A stretch of DNA of 46,372 bases from Ottowia flava (GTDB taxonomy: Bacteria > Pseudomonadota > Gammaproteobacteria > Burkholderiales > Burkholderiaceae_C), in NCBI RefSeq assembly GCF_008017535.1, contig NZ_VRUA01000025.1:1-46372 (forward strand), in the 5' to 3' direction. A program made the translations under genes and the position numbers. Within the stretch, counting starts at the first letter, position 1; the number at the start of each line of letters is the position of its first letter. The notes under the pieces were generated by a model, which did not search any database, was not told where the DNA came from, and saw only the letters and a program-made list of their open reading frames with translations. Shown here piece by piece: positions 1 through 7,909 of this stretch.

Positions 1-673
1 TGTCCTCGGCCTGCTGGAACAGCGGATGTTGCCCATCCTGGTTGCCGGGTTGACCGGAGAACGCGTCTTGCTCGCCCTGGGAGCCGCGGCCATCCGGCTG
101 GCGTTGAACCAGGTCGGGCACGCGCTGCAGGCGCCCCGGCGCTGTGCCGGCGAAGTAGGCGTCGGGGTTATCCACCCGCAGCGGAACCTTGTTGTTGATG
201 GTCACGCCGGAGCGCGACAACATGCCCATGTCGGCCAGCGCGGGCTGCGGGCGAGGAATGAATTCGGGGCGGCCCCAGGGCGCGTCGCCGCCGATGGGCA
301 GGGGTTGGCCGCCGCTCATCAGATCGGCGAATAGGCCCGAGGAGGCGCGCCCCAGGTACAGCGGCTTGGTCACCGCGTTGAACGGTTCGGGTTGAGCGCC
401 GAGGGCGGTGGCCGCTTGGGCTGCCACGTCGGGCAGCGGTGCGCCGGGGCCTGGCGCAAAGGTCCTGCCTCCCGGGCCCTGGATCAGCGGCTTGACGTAG
501 CCGGCGAAGTACGACTCGGGCTGCGCCTCAGGGGCGGTTGCCGCTGGGTCCGGCGCAGAGGGTGCGCCGTTCGGTCCAGGACCTGCTGCGGTTTAAGGGT
601 CGCTGGGCGCAGCCGGTGGGGGTGAAGAGACCGGAGCCGGGTTCGCCAAGGCGGGGTTGGACGCGATTTGCAT
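1..673 (-). pseudogene. Pro/Ala-rich YFAG-motif protein, interrupted by an in-frame stop, 3' end outside window
   Basis: An ATG at 673, preceded by GGGAG at a good distance, opens a Pro/Ala-rich reading frame that meets TAA at 593-595 (codon 27). The same frame then stays open to the window edge for nearly 200 more codons with protein-like composition, so the TAA looks like a nonsense mutation, for instance from CAA. The rest contains two related stretches, ESYFAGYVKPL and DAYFAGTAPGRL. No Sec signal or membrane segment is seen. The disordered N-terminus, the T3SS position next to sctP and the palindrome at 776-797 suggest a secreted substrate or accessory protein. I do not recognise the family. 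No good restart codon is evident soon after the stop. A sequencing error or stop suppression cannot be excluded. Confidence 0.6.
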
Positions 674-775
674 GAGATGCTCCCTGAAGCACATTTTTTC
701 GACAGACCAGTCGCGCTGATCTGCTTTGTCACAAGTGTGTCGATAGCTTCGCCCTACCGCCATTGGGAGCGTTGG

Positions 776-797
776 CAGCTGGTAACGATCCCAGCTG
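776..797. promoter_or_regulatory. T3SS-associated palindrome, copy 1
   Basis: The core CTGGTAACGATCCCAG (779-794) differs at one position from the perfect palindrome CTGGGAACGATCCCAG seen upstream of the 76-aa ORF at 17.7 kb. The outer arms CAGCTGG and CCAGCTG are also complementary. It lies about 105-120 bases upstream of the YFAG-motif start. The spacing and dyad symmetry suit a dimeric DNA-binding regulator, which is inference. Confidence 0.5.
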
Positions 798-885
798 GGA
801 GAACTACCAGGGGCGTCTGAGGCGCAGTGCGGGGCGTCTGCGTTGGGCAGGGGCGGCTGCGCGGTGAGCCGATTGCTATCCGAAC

Positions 886-930
886 AGTAGCTGGTTGCGC
901 AGACTGGACAAGGGCTGAGACCCGATTTGA
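886..930 (+). repeat. Dispersed intergenic repeat, copy A
   Basis: Reads AGTAGCTGGTTGCGCAG, then a spacer, then GGGCTGAGACCCGATTTGA. It carries the AGCTG-TGCGCAG core and the GGGCT...CGATTTGA tail found in several other gaps of this window. Confidence 0.6.
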
Positions 931-1043
931 ATCGGATTTTTTTAGGGGGGACTGTGTCGTGCCCTGATGCCCTGATGCCCCGCGCTGGCTGACCAGTAGG
1001 GTGCCGGGCGCTTCGACGGCATGGCGCCGTCGGGCTGTGAGCC

Positions 1044-1676
1044 TCAGGCGCCGATGTCGTCTTCCAGGTCGAAGTCGGCGGTGTGCTGGCCTTGCTGGCG
1101 CTCGCGCAGGCGTTCGCGCAGGCGTTCGACGTGGGGGCCGAGTTGCTGGCGGGTGGCGGCGTCGGTGCTGAGGCGCAGTTGCCAGTGGGTGGCACTGGCC
1201 TGGGTCATGCGCAGGTGCAGGGCGGCCTGTTCGCCGGCGAGGTTGAGGTTGTACTGGCGGGCGCCGCCGATGGTCTGGCCGGGCATGGATTCGGCACTGA
1301 GGCCAGCGTGGCTGCCCGGCATGGGCATGGGTGTGGCGGCGCCGCCCATCATGGCCTCGGCACCGGCGACGGCCCCCGCTTGCAGTGGGCCGTTCTGCAG
1401 GTTGGCAAAGGGGTTGAGCGGGCCGAGTGCGCCAAAGGCGTCGCGCACTTCGGTGTCGTCGTCGTTGTCGCGCGGCTTGCGCACCTGGGACGGGCCGTTG
1501 GCAGGGCGCGGATCGGGCCGGTCTTCGTCGTAGTCCTGGGCGCGCTGCAGGGCGGCGTCGAACTGCTGGCGCGCCTGCACGGGCGGCGCGGCGCTGGCGC
1601 GCGCGCTGGCCGATGGGCGGACGCAGGTTTCCGATGTGTTGGTGGGGCGGCTGGAGGGTTGGTCAACCTGGCTCAT
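1044..1676 (-). CDS. sctP: T3SS needle-length/substrate-switch protein, SctP-like
   Basis: Last gene of the Ysc-type order N-O-P. The 210-aa protein is Ala/Pro-rich and probably disordered for about 130 residues. It ends in a compact region (about 140-200) with alternating hydrophobic residues (YNLNLAGEQAALHLRMTQ, then THWQLRLSTDAA), like the C-terminal substrate-switch domain of SctP/FliK proteins. The ATG at 1676 is preferred because AGAGGAA precedes it. A GTG at 1697 overlapping the sctO stop would add seven residues. SctP family members are poorly conserved, so the call rests mainly on position and layout. Confidence 0.62.
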   Translation of the reverse strand: MSQVDQPSSRPTNTSETCVRPSASARASAAPPVQARQQFDAALQRAQDYDEDRPDPRPANGPSQVRKPRDNDDDTEVRDAFGALGPLNPFANLQNGPLQAGAVAGAEAMMGGAATPMPMPGSHAGLSAESMPGQTIGGARQYNLNLAGEQAALHLRMTQASATHWQLRLSTDAATRQQLGPHVERLRERLRERQQGQHTADFDLEDDIGA

Positions 1677-1693
1677 GGCGGTGTTCCTCTGAC

Positions 1694-2173
1694 TCACAGA
1701 TGGGGAATGGGTACGGGGGCGTCTTCGCGCTCCTGCCGGGTGTCGCGCTCGCGCAGCAGGGCCTTGCGGGCGTCGTCGACCAGGGTCTGGGCCGAGCCGT
1801 TCTGCGACACGGCGCGCAGCCAGGCGGCGCGGGCCTCGGCGGCTTTTTCGCGGGCGGCGCTGAGGGCGTCCTCGTCGTCGATGAGGGCGTATTCGGTGCG
1901 CTCCAACTGGTCGTCCAGGTCTTCCTGCGTGGCGCTGACGTAGGCAGACAGGCGGCCCATGGTCGGCGCGCAGTCGGTGACGATGCGTCGGCTGAGATCG
2001 TCGCGCTCGCGCTGCAGGCGGTCCATGGCGCGCTGGCGCTCGGCCACGGCCTGTTCTGCGGCGGCGACTTCGCCTTCGGCCACGCGCAGGGCCGACAGCG
2101 CCTTGCGTTCACGCAGGTCGCGCAAGCGCTGCAACTGGCGGGCGTCCTGCAATTGGCGGCTGGGGTCGGTCAT
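1694..2173 (-). CDS. sctO: T3SS stalk protein SctO (YscO/FliJ-like)
   Basis: A 159-aa, highly charged, almost wholly helical protein with heptad-like Leu/Ala spacing (about residues 5-75 and 85-140). This is the two-helix coiled coil of YscO/FliJ proteins, which work as the central stalk of the SctN ATPase ring and help recycle chaperones. It directly follows sctN, as in Ysc-type loci. A TTG at 2185 overlaps the sctN stop, but the ATG at 2173 is the more usual start. Confidence 0.8.
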   Translation of the reverse strand: MTDPSRQLQDARQLQRLRDLRERKALSALRVAEGEVAAAEQAVAERQRAMDRLQRERDDLSRRIVTDCAPTMGRLSAYVSATQEDLDDQLERTEYALIDDEDALSAAREKAAEARAAWLRAVSQNGSAQTLVDDARKALLRERDTRQEREDAPVPIPHL

Positions 2174-2181
2174 GGCGGCGG

Positions 2182-3513
2182 TCAACCCAGTTGTTGCAGT
2201 TGCACCAGGGTGTCGTCCATGGCGCTGGCTTCGTCGGGCCGCTGGCGCAGCAGGGCCTGCAAGGCCGGCTGCGCGGCGATGGCGTCGTCGGCCAGCGCGT
2301 CGCTGCCAGGGGCGTATTCACCCACCTGCAGCAAAAAGCGGATCTCTTCGTGCTTGGCCATCAGCGCGCGGGCGCGCAGCGCGGCGTCCTGGTGGGCGCG
2401 GCTGGTGACGCGGTTGAACACGCGGCTGGCGCTGGCCAGCACGTCGATGGCCGGGTAGTGACCGGCCTGGCCCAGCTGGCGCGACAGCACGATGTGGCCG
2501 TCGAGGATGGAACGGGTTTCTTCCGCGACCGGGTCGGAACCGTCCTCGTCCTCGGCCAGCACGGTGTAGAAGGCGGTGATGCTGCCGTGGGCGTCGTTGC
2601 CGGCGCGCTCGAACAGGCGCGGCAGTTCGGAGAACACGCTGGGCGGAAACCCGCGGCGCACGGCGGGTTCACCCACCGACAGGCCGATCTCGCGCAGCGC
2701 ACGGGCGTAGCGGGTGACGGAGTCCATCATCAGTAGCACGCGCTGGCCCTGGGCGCGGAAGTTCTCGGCGATGGCGGTGGCGGTCTGCGCGGCGCGCAGG
2801 CGCTCCATGGCAGGGCGGTCGGACGTCGACACCACCACGACCGAGCGCGCCATGCCTTCGGGGCCCAGGCTGTCTTCCAGGAATTCGCGCACCTCGCGGC
2901 CGCGTTCGCCGACCAGGGCGATGACGTTGACGTCGCTCTGCGCCTGGCGCGCCAGCATGCCCAGCAAGGTGGACTTGCCGCCACCGGCCATGGCGAACAC
3001 ACCGAGGCGCTGGCCCTCGCCCACCGTGAGCATGCCGTCGATGGCGCGCACGCCGGTGATGAAGGGCTGTTCGACCGGGCGGCGCGTCAGCGGGTTGGGC
3101 GGATCGGACTGGAAGGGCCGCAGCGCCGTGTTGGCGGGCAGCGGCTGGCCGTCCAGCGGCTCGCCAAAGGCGTCGAGCACGCGCCCGAGCAGGCCGCGGC
3201 CCACCGGCACCAGCGCACCGCGTTCGATGATCTCGACCTCGGCCCCCATCGACACGCCTTGCAGGTGCCCCAGGGGGACGAGGATGGCTTCGTGCTCGCG
3301 CAGACCAACCACTTCGGCGCGCAGGGGCGCAGCACTGGGGCGCGCCGGGTCGCGGATCAGGCACTGCTGGCCGATGTGGGCGCGCAGGCCGCTGACGCGC
3401 AAGGTGGTGCCGAAGGCCTGCACCACGCGCCCGCGCGCAACCACCGGCTGCAGCGCCTGGAGCGTGTCGAGCAGTGCCGGGTCGAGCAGCGGGCGGTCGG
3501 CCGGGCTGTTCAT
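2182..3513 (-). CDS. sctN: T3SS ATPase SctN
   Basis: A 443-aa F1-beta/FliI-like ATPase that strips chaperones from substrates and powers unfolding at the cytoplasmic face. Walker A is FAMAGGGKST (about 173-182), with Ala in place of the first Gly as in other T3SS ATPases. ERGREVREF follows, and the Walker B segment is RVLLMMDSVTRYARA. The family's usual length is 430-450. The start at 3513 overlaps the sctL stop by four bases. Longer readings upstream run back into the sctL frame region and were discarded. Confidence 0.97.
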   Translation of the reverse strand: MNSPADRPLLDPALLDTLQALQPVVARGRVVQAFGTTLRVSGLRAHIGQQCLIRDPARPSAAPLRAEVVGLREHEAILVPLGHLQGVSMGAEVEIIERGALVPVGRGLLGRVLDAFGEPLDGQPLPANTALRPFQSDPPNPLTRRPVEQPFITGVRAIDGMLTVGEGQRLGVFAMAGGGKSTLLGMLARQAQSDVNVIALVGERGREVREFLEDSLGPEGMARSVVVVSTSDRPAMERLRAAQTATAIAENFRAQGQRVLLMMDSVTRYARALREIGLSVGEPAVRRGFPPSVFSELPRLFERAGNDAHGSITAFYTVLAEDEDGSDPVAEETRSILDGHIVLSRQLGQAGHYPAIDVLASASRVFNRVTSRAHQDAALRARALMAKHEEIRFLLQVGEYAPGSDALADDAIAAQPALQALLRQRPDEASAMDDTLVQLQQLG

Positions 3514-4205
3514 GGGGCCATCCTTTCGGCCTGCGCCGCCGCTTGACCGTCGGCGTCGTCGTCCGTCGATGCCTGGGTGCGCAGGCTGGTCTCCAGCGAT
3601 TGCGCAGTGCGGGCGAGCACGTCGTCCAAGCCCGCCAGCAAGGTGCCAGCGGCCGATTCGACGACGCATTCCAGGCCGTGCAAAGTGTCGTCACCGCTGC
3701 ACTGCACCGGCAGCGTCAGCTCGCGCAGCGCCAGTTGCTGGCGCACCGGCTCAACCAGCGCGGGCGACACGCGCAGGCGCACTGGCTGCGGCGGCACGAC
3801 GTGGTCGAACGCGCGTTCGGCCAGCGCCGCCAGCACCTGGGCCGGCGCCAGATCGCTGGCCATGCGGCGCACCATGCCGCTGGCCAGTGCCACCAGGGCG
3901 TGGCGCAACTCGTCGCGCTGGGCGGCCTGTTCACCGGCGATGCGCTGCAGGTGTTCGGCCAGCGTGGCCGCGGCGTCCTGGAGTGCGCGTGCCTGTCCCG
4001 CCGCGTGGCCAGACAGTTCGCCCGCGGCGTAGCCTTCGGCCTGCGCCTGGACGCGCGCCGCCTGCTGGCCAGCCAGCAGCGCAGTCAGTTCGTCTGCCAG
4101 CGCCATCGCATCCTGCAGCGGGGCCAACTCGCCGGGCGGCACCACCGGGTCGGTGGTGGCCACGGTGAGCTGCGGGTGGCGGTGCAGGGTGAGCAGGTAG
4201 GTCAT
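3510..4205 (-). CDS. sctL: T3SS ATPase regulator/stator SctL (YscL/FliH-like)
   Basis: The 231-aa protein has an Ala/Gln/Glu-rich helical N-terminal half (about 35-110), like the extended FliH/YscL coiled coil. Its C-terminal globular part includes VRLRVSPALVEPVRQQL and the ECVVESAAGTLLAGLDDVLA stretch typical of FliH/SctL. SctL binds SctN and tethers it to the SctQ sorting platform. ATGA overlaps tie it to sctK upstream and sctN downstream, so translation is probably coupled. Confidence 0.9.
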   Translation of the reverse strand: MTYLLTLHRHPQLTVATTDPVVPPGELAPLQDAMALADELTALLAGQQAARVQAQAEGYAAGELSGHAAGQARALQDAAATLAEHLQRIAGEQAAQRDELRHALVALASGMVRRMASDLAPAQVLAALAERAFDHVVPPQPVRLRVSPALVEPVRQQLALRELTLPVQCSGDDTLHGLECVVESAAGTLLAGLDDVLARTAQSLETSLRTQASTDDDADGQAAAQAERMAP

Positions 4206-4828
4206 TCGGTCGGGGCGGCGCCGTCCGGCAGTTGGTCGGTGGCTTGCGCGAGTTCGGGCACAACGCCGTCGTCCGCAGCGGTTGGTGCGGGGGCGGTATC
4301 GCTCAGGGCGGCTTCAAGCGCCTGATGCGCCCAGTCGGCGTGGGCGTCAAAAACGGCGTGGTGGCTGTCGTCAGCCGCCCAGCCCATGGCCGCGAGCACC
4401 GGGGCGCGCGCACGCGCAGGCAAGCTCCAGCCCAACAGCGCACGCCCGCAGGCGAGTAGGTGGTGCGGCATGTCGTCGGCCGAAGGCAGCAGCGAGCTGG
4501 GCGCCTGGCCCAGCGCTTCGGCGCGCGCAATGGCGGGCGCCTCTCGCAGTGCGTTGAGGCGCGGTTCGCCCAGCATTTCACAGACGCGGGTCAGGCGCTT
4601 GCCGTCGATGCAGGCACGCAGCGACGCCGCCAGCCACCACGCCCCGGCATGGGCGCAAAGCAGTTCTCGTTCGGCGGGGCTGCGCGCCAGCCAGGCCGGA
4701 CAGGCGTCGATGGCGGCCCAGTCGAGCGCGACGCCGGGCAAGGCCTGGGCGACGGCGAGCCGCTCGGCGCGCCGGGCGCGGGCGTCGGTGGCTGGCAGGT
4801 CGTTGGCGCTGGACATGGCGGCGGGCAT
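4202..4828 (-). CDS. sctK: T3SS sorting-platform protein SctK
   Basis: A 208-aa soluble protein between sctJ and sctL, the usual place of SctK, which links the SctQ/L/N pods to the inner-membrane ring. The Trp/Leu-rich central part (CAHAGAWWLAASLRACIDGKRLTRVCEMLGE is the key stretch, about 58-90) has the hydrophobic pattern of the family. The start ATG overlaps the sctJ stop (TGATG). A second ATG five codons on is possible. SctK diverges strongly between systems, so position carries part of the call. Confidence 0.78.
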   Translation of the reverse strand: MPAAMSSANDLPATDARARRAERLAVAQALPGVALDWAAIDACPAWLARSPAERELLCAHAGAWWLAASLRACIDGKRLTRVCEMLGEPRLNALREAPAIARAEALGQAPSSLLPSADDMPHHLLACGRALLGWSLPARARAPVLAAMGWAADDSHHAVFDAHADWAHQALEAALSDTAPAPTAADDGVVPELAQATDQLPDGAAPTE

Positions 4829-5679
4829 CAACTGTCGGCGGCCACCCTGGCAGCGTCAGCGCCGACGGCGCGCAGCGGCGATGAGCGGCGCGGCGCCGGC
4901 GAAGCGGGTGACTGCGTGGCCGGCAGCTGGCTGCCCGCTGGCGCGGTTGGCTTGCGGCGTTGGCGCCAGCCCAGCAGCAGCGCGGCCAAGACGGCCAGCG
5001 CGCCAACCCCCGCCACGGCGATGATGGCCACGCCGTAGTTGGCCCAGGCCACGGCCAGCGCAGAACGCGGTGCCGCGGGCGGAATGGGCTCGGCCGGGAA
5101 CATGGCCACCGTGACGTTGTCGTAAGGCAGGCCTTCCATGGCATTGACGACCAGGCCCTTGATGTTGCCGACCTGCTGGCTCAGGTCCACGCCGGGGCGG
5201 TGCTTGATGAAGACCGAAGCGGTGGCGGGCGTGGGTTTGTCTGCCAGCGGGTTGCGTTCGGGCACGGAGACATGCACCCGCGCCTGCACCACGCCATCGA
5301 TGTTGGACAGGGTGTTGGACAGCTCCTGCGACAGCGCGTGGGTGAAGCGGGCGCGCTCTTCAGTGGGGGAGGAGACGAAGCCTTCCTTCTTGAACACCTG
5401 GCCAAGCGTGTCGAACGAATCGCGCGGGAAGCCGCCCGCGTGCAGCACTTCGACGGCGCGCGAGAAGTCGCTGGCGCTGGTGTTGACGGCGTAGGACTTG
5501 CCGTCACGCGCCGGTGCCTTGTCGGCCTGCAGGCCGGCGTTGCGCAGCACGGCCACCATTTCGTTGGCCTGGCGCTCGTTCAGTTGGCCGTACAGCTCCT
5601 GCTGCGAACAGGCCGCCAGCACCACCAGCAGCAGCGGCGCTGCCAGCCGTGCGGCGCGGTGGTAAACAGGATTCGTCAT
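4828..5679 (-). CDS. sctJ: T3SS inner-ring lipoprotein SctJ
   Basis: A 283-aa YscJ/FliF-family lipoprotein. The signal sequence ends in the lipobox LAAC, putting the lipidated Cys near residue 22. Two ring-building motif domains follow (ANEMVAVLRNAGLQADK, then VVQARVHVSVPERNPL and SVFIKHRPGV). A C-terminal membrane helix (VAIIAVAGVGALAVLAALLLG) and a short basic cytoplasmic tail end the protein. SctJ and SctD build the inner-membrane ring. The start at 5679 gives a normal signal-peptide length. Upstream in-frame codons run into the repeat at 5701 and are unlikely to be coding. Confidence 0.95.
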   Translation of the reverse strand: MTNPVYHRAARLAAPLLLVVLAACSQQELYGQLNERQANEMVAVLRNAGLQADKAPARDGKSYAVNTSASDFSRAVEVLHAGGFPRDSFDTLGQVFKKEGFVSSPTEERARFTHALSQELSNTLSNIDGVVQARVHVSVPERNPLADKPTPATASVFIKHRPGVDLSQQVGNIKGLVVNAMEGLPYDNVTVAMFPAEPIPPAAPRSALAVAWANYGVAIIAVAGVGALAVLAALLLGWRQRRKPTAPAGSQLPATQSPASPAPRRSSPLRAVGADAARVAADS

Positions 5680-5700
5680 GCGGTGCTTCGCTTTCAAAAA

Positions 5701-5735
5701 CATAGCTGGCTGCGCAGTTTGGAAGCCATTTTCAA
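5701..5735 (+). repeat. Dispersed intergenic repeat, copy B
   Basis: Begins CATAGCTGGCTGCGCAG and lies in the 262-base gap between sctI and sctJ, the largest gap inside the minus-strand T3SS run. A small hairpin ACCGCCTGGGCGGT also lies in this gap near 5909. No extra gene is seen there. Confidence 0.6.
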
Positions 5736-5941
5736 GCATATTTGATGCTGAAACGCTTGCCTGGCCTGCGCGACCTGCTATCAAAACATTCGCCAGCGAT
5801 GGTGGCGCCGTGCCCGACCGGCCGCGGCGGCCAAGCTCTGCGCCGGGCCAAACGTCGTCACGGACAGGTACGCTGTGGTGGCAGCGGCGCCGGAGCAGCA
5901 CGCCCAACCGCCTGGGCGGTCGGCGATCGGCACGGCCCCGT

Positions 5942-6349
5942 TTAGGCCTGCTGTCGGAACAGCTGCTGCAGCCCGTCCGACGCGCGGTTGGCGACGTTGG
6001 CCGTCAACTGGCTGTGAAACAGGAATTCCTGCGCCTGCACCGTCAGCATGACCATTTCGCTGGGCGTCATCTCGGTGCCGGAAGCCATGGCCGCCTCGGC
6101 CGTCTGGTGCAGCGATGCGGCTTCCGCGTTGATGTGCTCCAGCGGCTTGAACAGCGCCTGCATGCTTTCACTGGGGCCGGCAACGGCCTGGGGCTCGAGC
6201 ACACCCGCGCCACCCTGTTGGGCGTTAGACAGGGCCGCGGAAAAACCCGAAAGGTCGGTCAACGAAACGCCGTAGCCGGCGTTCACGCCCCCGGTAGCGG
6301 TAGAAGCCAGCGCCTCAGGCGCGGCCAATGAGGCAACGATCGATGTCAT
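5942..6349 (-). CDS. sctI: T3SS inner-rod protein SctI
   Basis: A 135-aa protein whose C-terminal third is one amphipathic helix (SEMVMLTVQAQEFLFHSQLT, then NRASDGLQQLFRQQ), the signature of YscI/PrgJ inner-rod subunits. The first 70 residues are small, Ala/Gly-rich and probably flexible. SctI sits at the base of the needle in the periplasm and takes part in substrate switching. It follows the 98-aa gene by only five bases and precedes sctJ, as in Ysc-type operons. Confidence 0.88.
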   Translation of the reverse strand: MTSIVASLAAPEALASTATGGVNAGYGVSLTDLSGFSAALSNAQQGGAGVLEPQAVAGPSESMQALFKPLEHINAEAASLHQTAEAAMASGTEMTPSEMVMLTVQAQEFLFHSQLTANVANRASDGLQQLFRQQA

Positions 6350-6354
6350 GGCGC

Positions 6355-6651
6355 TTACTGCTTGCGTGCCACGGTTTCGAGCGCCGTGCCCACCGACTGG
6401 AGTGACGTGTGCGCGCTGTTGGACATGAAGCCCATCTGCTGCGCCAGTGCCGTCATCTGGGTGATGTGGCTCGGCTGATCGTTGCCGCCCGTCAATTCGG
6501 CCGCAGCGGATTCGATCTCGCTGGCCTTGGCGTCAAGCGTCTTGCCCCATGCCTCGGCCATGACTTCGTACCAGCTGTTGGGCTTGGCCTGCTTGTTCGC
6601 GGCGATCGGCGTCACCGCCATCGCGGCCATGATGTTGGCGTTGTTGTTCAT
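6355..6651 (-). CDS. Small T3SS protein in the needle-gene position (candidate SctF)
   Basis: A 98-aa protein between sctD and sctI, where Ysc-type loci place the needle subunit. Its predicted fold is two helices around a turn containing NDQP. The first helix has NSWYEVMAEAWGKTLDAKAS and the second QMTALAQQMGFMSNSAHTSL. Needle subunits are also 80-100 aa helix-turn-helix proteins with a Pro/Asn/Asp turn, an N-terminal Trp and no Sec signal. The usual C-terminal Ile/Gln/Phe ending is missing (it ends VARKQ). It could instead be another small export-apparatus protein. Confidence 0.5.
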   Translation of the reverse strand: MNNNANIMAAMAVTPIAANKQAKPNSWYEVMAEAWGKTLDAKASEIESAAAELTGGNDQPSHITQMTALAQQMGFMSNSAHTSLQSVGTALETVARKQ

Positions 6652-6746
6652 GAAAGACCTCGTGTAGGTTGAAGCTGCACAAAAGGGGACCCGAAACGAA
6701 GGGGAGGCGGCACAGCGAGGGTCCAGAAAGCGCTGCGCGGCAAGGT

Positions 6747-7862
6747 TCAGAAATTCAGCGTGCTGGCGGCGCCGTCGCGCTCGATCTGCACACGGTCGGA
6801 AAGGATGGCCAGGATGCGGTGGCCGGTGGGTAGGACGGCGCCTTCAAAGTAACGCGTGCCGTCGGCAGTGACCACGTAGGCGGGCTCGCCCGGCACGATC
6901 GCGGCCACGCGCTTGCCGGGGTCGCTGATCGTGGCCTCGGGCCTGGGCTGAACCGGCGGCGCGTCGTTGGACGCCACGATCTGGCTCAGACCAGGCACAT
7001 CGCGCCGCGCACGGGCCTGCACCTGATCCAGCCGCGCCTGGTCGGCCTCGCGCGTGTGCACCTGTACCACGCCGGGGCCACCGCTTTTCACGTCGGCACT
7101 GATGCCGTTCAGGCGATAGACGTCGGCCACGCTGGCGGTGACCTGCTCGTTCACCGTGACCGCCAGGCGCGCGGGCGATTGGCCAGCCAATGCCTGCTCC
7201 AGCCGCGAGCGCTGCGCCACGGTGTCGAGGTAGCCTTTGACGACGAGCTGGCCGTCTCGGTGCTCGGCGTCAAGCATGCCGTAGCCCAGGTGGGCCAGGG
7301 TCTGGCGCAGGTGCTCAACCTGCTCGGCCGGCTTCAGTGTGCCCGGGCCCATGGCCCAGGCCATGGTCAGCGCGCAGGCGGATACCGCCACCAGCGCTGC
7401 CCCCCCGGTCAGCAGGCGCTGCGACAGGCCGCCACGCTTGCGGGCCGGGGCTGGCGCCATTTCGGCCGCGGCCAGCGGCTGGTCCTCAGCCGCTGGCGCT
7501 GCTTGCGCTGGCTCCTCGGGCACGGGTGTGTCGCCAAACAACGCACCCCATTGCGAGGCGCCAATGCGGCCCACCGCCATGCAAGTGCCGCCTACCGTGA
7601 AAGGCGTGTACAGCGCCACCTCTGTCGGCTGATCGGTTTCCAGGGCGGCGCCGTCGACGCTGCAGTCACCGCCGTCGGCGCCCAGCGCGAGAGAGCCATC
7701 GTCGCGCAGCAGGATGCTGGCAACGCTGTCGCCGGCATCCTGCACAACGACGTCGTTCGACCATTCGCGGCCGATGCGCAGCGTATCGCCCGGGCGCACT
7801 GCCGATGTGGCGCCACGCTGCTCGCCATTGAGCACCCTCAGTTCGTACAGAGTAGTTTTCAT
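6747..7862 (-). CDS. sctD: T3SS inner-membrane ring protein SctD
   Basis: A 371-aa bitopic protein. The N-terminal cytoplasmic FHA-like domain (about 1-110) contains LRIGREWSNDVVVQD. A Pro/Ala linker is followed by one membrane helix (LLTGGAALVAVSACALTMAWAMG, about 170-192). Periplasmic BON/ring-building domains then include VVKGYLDTVAQRSRLEQAL. SctD joins SctJ in the basal-body ring and contacts SctK through the FHA domain. The start at 7862 has AAGGAG nine bases upstream. An upstream in-frame ATG at 7913 lacks this. Confidence 0.92.
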   Translation of the reverse strand: MKTTLYELRVLNGEQRGATSAVRPGDTLRIGREWSNDVVVQDAGDSVASILLRDDGSLALGADGGDCSVDGAALETDQPTEVALYTPFTVGGTCMAVGRIGASQWGALFGDTPVPEEPAQAAPAAEDQPLAAAEMAPAPARKRGGLSQRLLTGGAALVAVSACALTMAWAMGPGTLKPAEQVEHLRQTLAHLGYGMLDAEHRDGQLVVKGYLDTVAQRSRLEQALAGQSPARLAVTVNEQVTASVADVYRLNGISADVKSGGPGVVQVHTREADQARLDQVQARARRDVPGLSQIVASNDAPPVQPRPEATISDPGKRVAAIVPGEPAYVVTADGTRYFEGAVLPTGHRILAILSDRVQIERDGAASTLNF

Positions 7863-7909
7863 GTGTCGCAACTCCTTGTCAAAGTGTTCGACGGACAGAT
7901 GGGGGTCGT

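Larger units (their letters stand above)
674..1043. other. Intergenic region between sctP and the YFAG-motif gene
   Basis: No convincing gene in these 370 bases. They hold the palindrome at 776-797, a copy of the dispersed repeat at 886-930 and a short palindrome CCGATTTGAATCGG (922-935) followed by seven T on the plus strand. That last element resembles a weak terminator, but no plus-strand gene precedes it. Confidence 0.6.

Noticed and set aside
674-800. PIP or hrpII box (TTCG-N16-TTCG) upstream of the YFAG-motif gene
   Set aside because: No pair of correctly spaced TTCG motifs is on the coding strand.
922-943. Intrinsic terminator on the plus strand
   Set aside because: The palindrome is short (CCGATTTGAATCGG) and forms part of the dispersed repeat tail. 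No plus-strand gene comes before it, although seven T follow.
3514-3669. 52-codon N-terminal extension of SctN
   Set aside because: Arg/Gly-rich and overlapping the sctL coding sequence. The ATG at 3513 gives the standard family N-terminus.
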